Shown here one piece after another: positions 21,667 to 29,253 of a DNA stretch of 64,000 bases (positions within the stretch are counted from its first letter, which is position 1; each line of letters starts with the position of its first letter). Source of the stretch: an uncultured Paracoccaceae bacterium (lineage in GTDB: Bacteria > Pseudomonadota > Alphaproteobacteria > Rhodobacterales > Rhodobacteraceae); assembly GCA_947503175.1 (NCBI GenBank), contig CANNCO010000002.1, forward strand, positions 372,001 through 436,000, read 5' to 3'. Both the position numbers and the translations under genes were made by a program. The notes under the pieces were generated by a model. That model was not told the DNA's origin, did no database searches, and saw nothing but the letters and a program-made list of their open reading frames with translations.

Positions 21667-21727
21667 GTTATGGTTATAACTCACATTAGTGGCAGCATTC
21701 GTCCCTGCCAACACGCAAATTCGGGCG

Positions 21728-22267
21728 TTAACGCTTCATCGCGGCGACACGCCGGGCAAGCCACGCCAGTTCCTCATCGGCAATCCCCAACTCGGCCAGA
21801 TGCGTGGCCGTATTGTGCAGGTATTCGTCGTTGGGTCCGCGCCCTCCGGTCGAACGCGCAATGATCCGCGCCTGTTCTTCCAGCCCCATGCCGCCACAAT
21901 ACTGTTCATGGTCGCGGTCCACGACATAAGCCACCGAACTGACCTGCCGCCCGTCATCCAGACGTAATGTCACCGTCCGCTCCAGATAGGCCGATGAAAT
22001 CAACTCGCGTTCGCGCAGATATTCCATGGTTTGATCCGATTTCTGCGGCGGCACCCGAAAGGCCAAACCTTCACAGGCCGCGCCCGGATGCCCGTCCAGC
22101 GCCAGAACAAGGCCCGGAACCTCGGGCGTGCCACGGTGATGGATCGACCACATGCAGAATGTTCGGGAATAGTCCTTAAGCCGCGCCAGACGCCGCTCGG
22201 CGTAGTCGAACCCGGGATTCCACATGAGCGAACCATAGCCGAATATCCAAAGCGCGCCCTCTGTCAT
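21728..22267 (-). CDS. Gamma-glutamylcyclotransferase (ChaC-like)
   Basis: A 179-residue cytoplasmic enzyme with the substrate-binding loop FGYGSLMWNPGF near the N-terminus and the catalytic Glu expected in the later conserved region (around YLRERELISSAY). ChaC-type enzymes cleave gamma-glutamyl peptides such as glutathione to 5-oxoproline. ATG 22267 is favoured because the preceding in-frame codons have no homology. It is divergent from the DUF2125 gene with about 60 bp between starts. Whether glutathione is the substrate is inference from the family. Confidence 0.87.
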   Translation of the reverse strand: MTEGALWIFGYGSLMWNPGFDYAERRLARLKDYSRTFCMWSIHHRGTPEVPGLVLALDGHPGAACEGLAFRVPPQKSDQTMEYLRERELISSAYLERTVTLRLDDGRQVSSVAYVVDRDHEQYCGGMGLEEQARIIARSTGGRGPNDEYLHNTATHLAELGIADEELAWLARRVAAMKR

Positions 22268-22330
22268 GCATCTGGTCCTTCTTTCCCGCCCCCTGTAAAC
22301 ACCGGCTTGCATTTGGGTGAAAGGGCCGTG

Positions 22331-23332
22331 ATGCGGAAACTCGTGGGTCTTGTGGTTCTTCTGGCCGTGGTCTGGTCCGGTCTTTGGGTCGTGGCGACCC
22401 AGGGGATCGAGCGTGGGCTGTCGGGCTGGCTTGCGGATCGCGCGGCGGAAGGCTGGCAGGCCGAAACCGCGTCCATCGCGACATCGGGCTATCCAGGCCG
22501 GATCGCGGTAAGGCTGGACGAGCTAGCACTGGCCGACCCCGATACCGGCCTCGCCTGGACAGCGCCGACTTTCAGCTTCTCCGCCCCGGCCTACGCACCC
22601 ACCCGTGTCACAGCCATCTGGCCGGATGACCAGACCATCGCCTCGCCGATCGAACGGATCAACATTGCATCCGAGGTCATGGAGGCCGGTCTTGGCCTTG
22701 ATGGCGGGATGTCTCTGGTCCTCGACACGTCCGACATGGTTCTGCGGGACATCCGTCTGGACAGCACCCGGGGATGGCAAGCCGCACTAGACGCCGGAAC
22801 ACTCACAACCCGGCGGCTCTCTGACCAACCGCTCGCCCATGATATCCGCTTCGCCGCCACCGGCGTTACCCCGTCACAGCGTGCACTTCGGCAGTTCGAC
22901 CCCGCGGCCCTTTTGCCCAATACGATCACCTCGCTGGAACTGAGCAGCGTAACCGCGTTCGACGCGCCCTGGGACCGGCGCGCTGTCGAAGAGCGCCGCC
23001 CCCAGATCACCGCAATCGCACTGGAAAAACTGCGCGCTGAATGGGGCACCATGGTTCTCGAAGCAGCCGGCGACCTGAGCGTCGATCCCGAAGGCATACC
23101 GGATGGCCGGGTCGATGTCCGGGCCGTGAACTGGCGCGATATGGTCGACGTGCTGCGCGGGACAGAACTGGTCCCAGAAGGGCTTTTGCCTACAATTGAA
23201 CGCGGGCTGGAGATCCTCGCAGGGCTTTCCGGAAACCCCAACACGATTGACGCACCGCTCAGCTTTCAGAACGGTTTCATGTCGCTCGGGCCTGTCCCCT
23301 TGGGTCCGGCGCCCCGGTTCGTCATCCGCTGA
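22331..23332 (+). CDS. DUF2125 domain-containing protein
   Basis: A 333-residue protein with an N-terminal membrane anchor or signal sequence (KLVGLVVLLAVVWSGLWVVA) followed by a beta-rich envelope domain typical of DUF2125 (SGYPGRIAVRLDELALAD, FSAPAYAPT). The family is common in alphaproteobacteria, is exported across the inner membrane, and has no established function. ATG 22331 is preferred over the adjacent GTG at 22328. It converges on the extensin-like gene with no gap. Confidence 0.83.
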   Translation: MRKLVGLVVLLAVVWSGLWVVATQGIERGLSGWLADRAAEGWQAETASIATSGYPGRIAVRLDELALADPDTGLAWTAPTFSFSAPAYAPTRVTAIWPDDQTIASPIERINIASEVMEAGLGLDGGMSLVLDTSDMVLRDIRLDSTRGWQAALDAGTLTTRRLSDQPLAHDIRFAATGVTPSQRALRQFDPAALLPNTITSLELSSVTAFDAPWDRRAVEERRPQITAIALEKLRAEWGTMVLEAAGDLSVDPEGIPDGRVDVRAVNWRDMVDVLRGTELVPEGLLPTIERGLEILAGLSGNPNTIDAPLSFQNGFMSLGPVPLGPAPRFVIR

Positions 23333-23944
23333 TCAGCGGCAATAGGGTCCGCTGCGATAATCAGCGACATCGAAGTGGAAATGGTTCTGGTGGAACCGGT
23401 CCGAGGCCGGTCCAAGAACCGTTCCGAACGGTCCGCAGGCAGCGCTGTGCATCCGGCGCAGCAACCTGCGGTCCGCGGCGCTGCCACGCCAGCCCTGCGT
23501 CACCGTGACTTGCGAACCGTCCGCCATCGTGAAGGCAGACAAATCAATCGCGTTGCCCTTGGCATGTTCCGACAGGCGCGCACCCCGCTGACTGTTCCGA
23601 GTCCTGCACGCATAATGCGCGGCCACCCGCATCTCGACCAGCCCACCACCGCGGCGACCCACGGCAGGAATGGCGCCATCGCGTACCCAACGGTCCAGCG
23701 CCCGCGCGGTCCCGCACTGCATCAGCGCCGGACGGCTCAACCGGACGCCCGCCACCTGGGTCACAGCGATCGGGTTCGCGATACCGCAGGCCCCGGGCCC
23801 GTCGACCTCGGGCCGTGTTTCGGCCACCAGACCCGGAATCTGACACAGCCCCATCGCATCGCGCGACGCATCACCACCGCCCAGCACGCCACAGCCCGAC
23901 ACAACCGCCAGGATCAGCCCGGCCATCCCCGTCATGCGCTTCAT
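23333..23944 (-). CDS. Extensin-like family lipoprotein with LAS-peptidase zinc motifs
   Basis: A 203-residue predicted lipoprotein: helix MAGLILAVVSGC with lipobox V-S-G-C18. The Extensin-like C-terminal domain carries S125-E-H127-A-K-G130-N-A132-I-D134, an exact SxHxxGxAxD motif, and H188-F-H190 near the end. These are the zinc ligands of LAS (lysostaphin, D-Ala-D-Ala metallopeptidase, hedgehog) enzymes, so a cell-wall peptidase role is inferred. The start overlaps the tyrA stop (ATGA) and is preceded by GGAGGATC, making it the third gene of a hisC-tyrA unit. Confidence 0.85.
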   Translation of the reverse strand: MKRMTGMAGLILAVVSGCGVLGGGDASRDAMGLCQIPGLVAETRPEVDGPGACGIANPIAVTQVAGVRLSRPALMQCGTARALDRWVRDGAIPAVGRRGGGLVEMRVAAHYACRTRNSQRGARLSEHAKGNAIDLSAFTMADGSQVTVTQGWRGSAADRRLLRRMHSAACGPFGTVLGPASDRFHQNHFHFDVADYRSGPYCR

Positions 23945-24861
23945 GTCTTTGATCCTCCGCGTCCGAAATTGGGGGCATCGGTATCCTGACCGGCCTCGAT
24001 AATGCCGCGCCGGATGGCACGGGTCCGAGTGAAATAGTCGTGCAGGTGGTCGCCATCCCCCGTCCGGATTGCGCGCTGCAAGGCGAACAGCTCTTCCGTG
24101 AAGCGTCCCAATATCTCCAGCGTCGCGTCCTTGTTCGTCAGAAACACATCGCGCCACATGGTCGGGTCCGAGGCCGCGATCCGGGTGAAATCCCGGAAAC
24201 CGGCGGCGGAATAATTGATCACTTCGCTGTCGGTCACCCGACGCAGATCGTCGGCAACCCCCACCATCGTATAGGCGATCAGGTGCGGCGCATGGCTTGT
24301 CACTGCCAGCACAAGATCGTGGTGGTCCGGCTCCATCAGATCGACATTGGCGCCCATCGCCTCCCAAAGCGCGCGCAAACGCGCGACGGCCTCGGGCGCG
24401 GCACCTTCGGGCGGCAAGAGAATGCACCAGCGGTTCTCGAACAACTCCGCAAAACCGGAACGCGGCCCCGAATGCTCTGTCCCGGCCAGGGGATGCCCCG
24501 GAATAAACGCCACGCCCTCGGGCATATGCGGCGCCACCGCATCCACGACCGCGCGTTTGACCGACCCGACATCGGTCACTGTCGCACCGGGTGCCAGATG
24601 CGGGGCGATCTCGCGCGCAATGTCCTCCATCACACCCACAGGCGTCGCCAGAACGACAAGGTCAGCCCCCGCCACCGCCTCTGCCGCTGTCTCGTAAATC
24701 CGGTCGCAGAGGCCCAGTTCAGCCGCCACCGCGCGCGTCTCTGCCGACCGGGCCGTGCCAGTGATCTCTCCCGCCAGTCCACCCGCGCGCATCGCATGCG
24801 CCATGGACGACGCGATCAAACCCAGCCCGATCAGCGCGACGCGGTCATAGATCTGCGTCAT
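23941..24861 (-). CDS. tyrA: Prephenate/arogenate dehydrogenase family protein
   Basis: A 306-residue NAD(P)-dependent dehydrogenase for tyrosine synthesis, oxidatively decarboxylating prephenate to 4-hydroxyphenylpyruvate or arogenate to tyrosine. The Rossmann motif [14 protein letters not shown] (about 8-21), the substrate region [12 protein letters not shown] and the later [11 protein letters not shown] with the conserved His are present. It overlaps hisC (ATGA) and the extensin-like gene (ATGA), so all three are translationally coupled. Prephenate versus arogenate preference cannot be told from sequence. Confidence 0.92.
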   Translation of the reverse strand: MTQIYDRVALIGLGLIASSMAHAMRAGGLAGEITGTARSAETRAVAAELGLCDRIYETAAEAVAGADLVVLATPVGVMEDIAREIAPHLAPGATVTDVGSVKRAVVDAVAPHMPEGVAFIPGHPLAGTEHSGPRSGFAELFENRWCILLPPEGAAPEAVARLRALWEAMGANVDLMEPDHHDLVLAVTSHAPHLIAYTMVGVADDLRRVTDSEVINYSAAGFRDFTRIAASDPTMWRDVFLTNKDATLEILGRFTEELFALQRAIRTGDGDHLHDYFTRTRAIRRGIIEAGQDTDAPNFGRGGSKT

Positions 24862-25946
24862 GCCATGGCCCCGCGAAACACACCGATCACCTGCGCGACA
24901 AGGGCACAGGACTCTTCATCACCCACCGTAATGCGCAGGCAATCGGGCAGCTTATAGCCCGCAACCTTGCGCACAAGGATACCTTCCGACCGCAGCCGGG
25001 CCTCGGTCGCATCCGCCTCGGCCTGATCGGCAAACCGGGCGAGCACGAAATTCGTGTGGCTTTCGTCAGACGGCACGCCCATCGCGGCCAGATCGGCCCG
25101 CAGCATGGCCCGAAGCCGCGCATTCTCGGCCAGGCAGAACGCGACATAGTCCCGGTCCCGCATTGCAGCCTCTGCCGTCGCCAACTGCGCACCCGACAGG
25201 TTGAACGGCCCCCGCACCCGGTTCAGCACATCGATGACGTGAGATGGCCCATAGCCCCAGCCCACGCGCAGCCCACCCAGTCCGTAAAGCTTTGAAAACG
25301 TGCGCGTCATCACGACATTCTGGCGCGCCTCTATCAGCGACAAACCACCGTCATACCCTTCGGCAAACTCCGCATAAGCCCCGTCGATCACCAGCAAAAC
25401 ATGCTCAGGCAGATCATCGGCCAGCCGCGCGATCTCGTCCACGGGCAACAAAGTACCCGTCGGGTTGCCCGGGTTCGTCAACAAAACCATGCGCGTCCGG
25501 TCCCCCGCCGCCGCAAGGATCGCATCCACATCCACAACCCGGTTCCGCTCAGGCACTTCCACGGGCACCGCGCCCGCTGCCATGACCAGAATGCGGTATA
25601 GCGAGAACCCGTGTTCCGTATGGATCACCTCATCGCCCGGCCCCACATAGGCCTGACAAAGGAAGGTCAGAACCTCATCCGACCCCGCACCGCAGATGAC
25701 CCTGTCCGGGTCCAGCCCTTCGACCTCGCCGATGGCCGCCCGCAACGCTGCGTGATCCGAGGACGGGTACCGATGTAGGTTTTCTGCCGAAGCCGCAAAG
25801 GCCGCCTTGGCAGCAGGTGACGCACCGAACGGGTTCTCGTTCGATGACAGCTTGATCACCCGGTCCATGCCCGGCACATGGCTGGCCCCGCCCTGATACA
25901 GTTTGATATCAAGGATGCCGGGCTGCGGTTTTATCAAGTCGGTCAT
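24858..25946 (-). CDS. hisC: Histidinol-phosphate aminotransferase
   Basis: A 362-residue fold-type I PLP aminotransferase. The Schiff-base Lys is in [20 protein letters not shown]; other motifs are [10 protein letters not shown] (about 33), [10 protein letters not shown] and DGAYAEF. It converts imidazole-acetol phosphate and glutamate to histidinol phosphate. Being coupled to tyrA, it may also transaminate aromatic substrates, a dual role known for some HisC enzymes; that is inference here. ATG 25946 gives the usual N-terminus; the 59 in-frame residues upstream look non-coding. Confidence 0.93.
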   Translation of the reverse strand: MTDLIKPQPGILDIKLYQGGASHVPGMDRVIKLSSNENPFGASPAAKAAFAASAENLHRYPSSDHAALRAAIGEVEGLDPDRVICGAGSDEVLTFLCQAYVGPGDEVIHTEHGFSLYRILVMAAGAVPVEVPERNRVVDVDAILAAAGDRTRMVLLTNPGNPTGTLLPVDEIARLADDLPEHVLLVIDGAYAEFAEGYDGGLSLIEARQNVVMTRTFSKLYGLGGLRVGWGYGPSHVIDVLNRVRGPFNLSGAQLATAEAAMRDRDYVAFCLAENARLRAMLRADLAAMGVPSDESHTNFVLARFADQAEADATEARLRSEGILVRKVAGYKLPDCLRITVGDEESCALVAQVIGVFRGAMA

Positions 25947-26125
25947 AGGTTTGGCCTTACGAAAAGTCTGCCCGTCATAATGCCAAAGTGGCAGGCATTC
26001 CAGCACCAGTTTACCCGCCAGAGCCGCGACCCTCCCCCTCGGCACAATTCGTGCTAGTTTTAAAAACGGCCGGCGATATCCGGCCAGCCAGTAGTTTTGG
26101 CCACCAAACTTTGGGAGGAACAATC

Positions 26126-26569
26126 ATGAAACTGCACCATATCCTTTGCGCTGCAATTCTGACGGCAGGTCTTGCGCCCGCCTACGCCCAACAGACACCG
26201 GCACCCGAAGGGGCATCGGTCTATTTCGTCGCACTCGAGGACGGCGCCACGGTCTCGTCGCCCGTCACGGTCAATTTCGGTCTGACCGGCATGGGCGTCG
26301 CCCCCGCCGGCACAGAGGTCGAAAACACCGGCCATCACCACCTGCTCGTGAACCGCGCACCGTTCGGCGAGGGAGAGTTCGGCGCCGAAGAGGTGGAACT
26401 TGCGCTGCCCAACGACGAAAACCACCGGCATTTCGGCGGCGGCCAGACCGAAGTCACGATCGACCTGCCCCCGGGCACGCATACACTGCAACTGGTCGTT
26501 GGCGACGCGGGACATGTCCCCCATGATCCACCGATCGTATCAGACGTCATTACGATCACCGTCGAATAG
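26126..26569 (+). CDS. DUF4399 domain-containing periplasmic protein
   Basis: A 147-residue exported protein with a classical signal peptide (MKLHHILCAAILTAGLAPAYA, cleavage before QQ). The mature part is the DUF4399 domain: PVTVNFGLTGMGVAPAG, GHHHLLVN, NDENHRHFGGGQTEV, PPGTHTLQLVVGD and HDPPIVS. The clustered histidines suggest a metal site, but no function is established. ATG 26126 is preceded by GGGAGGA. It is divergent from hisC across 179 bp that include a 6-bp hairpin around 26069-26086. Confidence 0.87.
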   Translation: MKLHHILCAAILTAGLAPAYAQQTPAPEGASVYFVALEDGATVSSPVTVNFGLTGMGVAPAGTEVENTGHHHLLVNRAPFGEGEFGAEEVELALPNDENHRHFGGGQTEVTIDLPPGTHTLQLVVGDAGHVPHDPPIVSDVITITVE

Positions 26570-26626
26570 GCTATCACCCGCGATGCGGTACTTGCCGGAC
26601 CGGCGGGTACCGTGTCAGGGTCGGGC

Positions 26627-27244
26627 ATGCCCACAGCCGCAAGCCTGACCGACCGATACGACACCGCATCCGGCCTCTGGGCCGACAAGATGCGGGTTCT
26701 GGGCTACTACGACGGGTACCTGGGATTTCTCTCCCACTTCCCCGGACGAACACCGTCCAATGCAAGCGTAATGGATGTAGGCGCGGGCACCGGTGCAATG
26801 GCCGAAGCGTGGGTCGCTGTCCACGGCGCGCCCCGTGACCTGACTTTGCTCGATCCCTCCGCCGCCATGCTGGATCGCGCCGCTGGCGCGCTCAGACGCC
26901 GAAACATCGTGCCAAAACTCATGGCCCAAGGGTTGGAGGACGTGGACCTTCCGCCCCACGATGTCGTTCTTGCAGCCCATGTGATCGAACACTTTCCGGA
27001 CCCGGCACGCGCGCTGTCGCAGATCGCTGATCTCACCGCACCCGGCGGCCAGCTTTGGCTGGTGGTCTCAAAACCCCACTGGTGCAACGCGATCATCTGG
27101 CTGCAATGGCGGCACCGGACCTACCGCCCGGCCCGGGTGACAGAGCTTCTTGAAAGCGCGGGATTCTCGCCGGAAGAAACCTATGCCTTCCCCGCAGGCC
27201 CTCCTTCACGCACGAGCTTCGGATACCTGGCCCGCAAGGTTTAG
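26627..27244 (+). CDS. Class I SAM-dependent methyltransferase
   Basis: A 205-residue methyltransferase. Motif I VMDVGAGTGAMAEAW (about 48-62), motif post-I LTLLDPSAAML, motif II DVVLAAHVIEHFPDP and motif III GGQLWLVVSKPHW are clear, fitting the type 11/12 fold. The C-terminal part (TELLESAGFSPEETYAFPAGPP) resembles ubiquinone-type methyltransferases, but the substrate is unknown. ATG 26627 is preferred, with a GTG at 26612 as alternative. It converges on rpsD with a shared terminator between. Confidence 0.85.
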   Translation: MPTAASLTDRYDTASGLWADKMRVLGYYDGYLGFLSHFPGRTPSNASVMDVGAGTGAMAEAWVAVHGAPRDLTLLDPSAAMLDRAAGALRRRNIVPKLMAQGLEDVDLPPHDVVLAAHVIEHFPDPARALSQIADLTAPGGQLWLVVSKPHWCNAIIWLQWRHRTYRPARVTELLESAGFSPEETYAFPAGPPSRTSFGYLARKV

Positions 27245-27260
27245 GTCGCCCAACGAAAAA

Positions 27261-27282
27261 GGCCGCACCAAACGGCGCGGCC
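27261..27282 (-). terminator. Intrinsic terminator of rpsD
   Basis: A 9-bp stem (27261-27269 with 27274-27282, one mismatch) around a 4-nt loop. On the minus strand it is followed by five T residues (27256-27260), so it terminates rpsD 22 bp after its stop. It may also stop the convergent methyltransferase transcript. Confidence 0.82.
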
Positions 27283-27303
27283 CCCTGTTCCGGTCAGACC
27301 GGA

Positions 27304-27924
27304 TCAGTTCTTGGCGTAGTATTCGACGACGAGGTTCGGTTCCATCATCACCGGGTAAGGCACATCGCCCAGCGCCGGGGTGCGCACGAAGGTCGCCGTC
27401 ATCTTGGAATGATCGGCTTCGACGTAATCCGGCACGTCACGCTCGGCCAGACCCACGGCTTCCAGCACGATCGCCAGTTGCTTTGACTTGTCGCGTACTT
27501 CGATCACGTCGCCCTCTTTCACACGGTAGGACGGGATGTTGACCTTACGGCCATTCACCTTGACATGGCCGTGGTTCACGAACTGACGTGCGGCAAACAT
27601 CGTGGGCACGAATTTCGCGCGATAGACGACAGCGTCCAGACGGCGCTCCAGCAGACCGATGAGGTTCTCACCGGTATCGCCTTTCACACGGGCCGCTTCC
27701 GCATAGATGCGCTTGAACTGCTTTTCCGTCAGATCGCCGTAATAGCCCTTCAGCTTCTGCTTGGCGCGAAGCTGGATACCAAAGTCGCTGAGCTTGCCCT
27801 TGCGGCGCTGGCCGTGCTGGCCGGGTCCGTATTCACGGCGGTTGACGGGGGATTTCGGACGGCCCCAGATGTTTTCGCCCATCCGGCGGTCGATTTTGTA
27901 CTTGGCAGACGTGCGTTTGGTCAC
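27304..27924 (-). CDS. rpsD: 30S ribosomal protein S4
   Basis: A 206-residue primary rRNA-binding protein of the small subunit. It has the N-terminal [19 protein letters not shown] and the S4 RNA-binding domain ([36 protein letters not shown]). It nucleates 30S assembly on 16S rRNA; in several bacteria S4 also represses its own mRNA. Start ATG 27924 follows AAGGAGATC. Monocistronic by context, with its own promoter and terminator. Confidence 0.98.
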   Translation of the reverse strand: MTKRTSAKYKIDRRMGENIWGRPKSPVNRREYGPGQHGQRRKGKLSDFGIQLRAKQKLKGYYGDLTEKQFKRIYAEAARVKGDTGENLIGLLERRLDAVVYRAKFVPTMFAARQFVNHGHVKVNGRKVNIPSYRVKEGDVIEVRDKSKQLAIVLEAVGLAERDVPDYVEADHSKMTATFVRTPALGDVPYPVMMEPNLVVEYYAKN

Positions 27925-27945
27925 GGCTGATCTCCTTCTTGGAAC

Positions 27946-27961
27946 GTTCCCAGCCGGGAAC
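27946..27961 (-). other. Leader hairpin before the rpsD ribosome binding site
   Basis: GTTCCC (27946-27951) pairs with GGGAAC (27956-27961) around a 4-nt loop, a few bases upstream of the AAGGAG of rpsD in its roughly 110-nt leader. It could serve in autoregulation, but nothing in the sequence proves this. Confidence 0.4.
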
Positions 27962-28044
27962 TATGAAGGGCGTTGTCCTCTGGCATGCTTTCGCATCCCG
28001 ACAGGCTACCCCTTGCGGGGGCCACCAACACCAATGAACGCGCG

Positions 28045-28072
28045 CTTATACGCGCAGATTTGGGGCTGTCAA
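28045..28072 (-). promoter_or_regulatory. Sigma70 promoter of rpsD
   Basis: On the minus strand a perfect -35 TTGACA (28072-28067), a 16-bp spacer and -10 TATAAG (28050-28045). The -35 overlaps the stop codon of the upstream Hint-domain gene. It predicts transcription start near 28038 and a leader of about 110 nt. Confidence 0.8.
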
Positions 28073-29142
28073 TGCACGACGCGCACTTCGTGCTGCAGGA
28101 TTGCGGCTTCGGGGCGGGTCAACTCCCGCCGCGCGGGCGGCCCGTATGCCTCCGGGTCGTTGGCCACCTGGGGCATTGCCGCCTCCAGACGGATCATCTG
28201 GTTGGGATCTATTGCACTCAGATCCGTGCTGGCCGGGTGGAAGCTCTCGGTCGCAGCACCGTTGGCCCAGACGACCTGATGACTGGGCAACATCAGATGG
28301 ATGTAATCCACATGCCCCATTGCGTGATCGCGCAGAATGTAACGGTCGTCGATCAGATCCTCTGCGGCAACCAGAACTTCGTCAATTCCAAACAGGGCGC
28401 GCGCAGGGGCACCGCTTACCAGCATCCGGTGGCGCGGTGACACCAGCAAGTCCTCTTGCGGTCCGTGATCACCGAGAGCACCGCCCCGGATCCGAACCGG
28501 CCGGTGGTCAGGCATGGCGTGAAGCCGCGCGCCCGACATGTGCCGGTGACCGATCCAGACGATTTCCTGCGCGCCATTGTCCCGGGTCAGGACAGCATCG
28601 CCCTCGTGCAGGTCGTCGATCCGGCGCGGCCCTCCGGGCGTGTCCAGAAGCGTACCGGGCGTGAAACAAATGACCGCCGAGGGCGTATCGGTGATCCGGA
28701 TCGGTCGACCGGAGGCACCCGCGGAGGTCACGACCTGCAGGTCCGTATCGGGCGGCGGCATCGCCCCGTGAAACACCAGAAGCGGGCGGGCCAGTTCGAT
28801 CACATCGATCAGGGTCGCCGTCCAGCTCCGGACGCCATCCGAAAAGGTGGCGAGACGCGTGTGAAGCGGGTCTTCGACTTCGGACCCGAACTGAACGCGG
28901 GCCGGCGGCAAGGTGCGCCCATAGATCCGGCGAACGGCCGAGGCCGCGTGGGCGTGCAGGATGTCATGGCCAAGGGGCGCATCCAACGTCAGAAGATCAC
29001 CGCACCCGTCCAGACGCTCGGCCCGGCCGCGCCAACGCCACTTTGCCCCGGCGGTCAGTGCCGCCTGCGGCGCCCCGCGCAATCCATCAAGCGCGGTCTG
29101 CGCCCATGAAATGACAAAAGTAACCCGGTCGTCCGCCCGCAT
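28069..29142 (-). CDS. Hint (hedgehog/intein) domain-containing protein
   Basis: A 357-residue protein. Residues 1-158 form an unrecognised N-terminal domain. The Hint domain begins at C159 (CFTPGTLLDTPGGPRRIDDL) with the typical GDAVLTRDNG, HRHMSG, SPRHRMLVSG and VWANGAATES stretches through about residue 320. In Hint proteins the leading Cys can drive an N-S acyl shift and self-cleavage; no obvious C-terminal His-Asn splice junction is seen, so splicing is unlikely. Such proteins are common in Rhodobacteraceae with unknown function. No signal peptide is seen. A CtrA box lies 31 bp upstream. Confidence 0.83.
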   Translation of the reverse strand: MRADDRVTFVISWAQTALDGLRGAPQAALTAGAKWRWRGRAERLDGCGDLLTLDAPLGHDILHAHAASAVRRIYGRTLPPARVQFGSEVEDPLHTRLATFSDGVRSWTATLIDVIELARPLLVFHGAMPPPDTDLQVVTSAGASGRPIRITDTPSAVICFTPGTLLDTPGGPRRIDDLHEGDAVLTRDNGAQEIVWIGHRHMSGARLHAMPDHRPVRIRGGALGDHGPQEDLLVSPRHRMLVSGAPARALFGIDEVLVAAEDLIDDRYILRDHAMGHVDYIHLMLPSHQVVWANGAATESFHPASTDLSAIDPNQMIRLEAAMPQVANDPEAYGPPARRELTRPEAAILQHEVRVVH

Positions 29143-29172
29143 CGATCTTTGCCCACCGCCCTGTCGAAAACG

Positions 29173-29188
29173 TTAAAAATCCGTTAAC
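29173..29188. promoter_or_regulatory. CtrA-type binding site TTAA-N7-TTAAC
   Basis: TTAA (29173-29176), seven bases, TTAAC (29184-29188), an exact match to the full CtrA consensus of alphaproteobacteria. It sits 31 bp upstream of the Hint-gene ATG, where it could overlap a promoter. I found no other full-length match in the gaps between genes. Confidence 0.6.
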
Positions 29189-29253
29189 ACGCGGGGAGTC
29201 ACTTGTGAATCCCGAAAAATCGACACCGTCAGGATCAGGCGAAAGGAGTCCGA

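Noticed and set aside
26039-26055. Sigma54-like element GGCAC-N5-GTGCT upstream of DUF4399
   Set aside because: The GG/GC spacing fits, but both consensus halves have mismatches; chance is likely.
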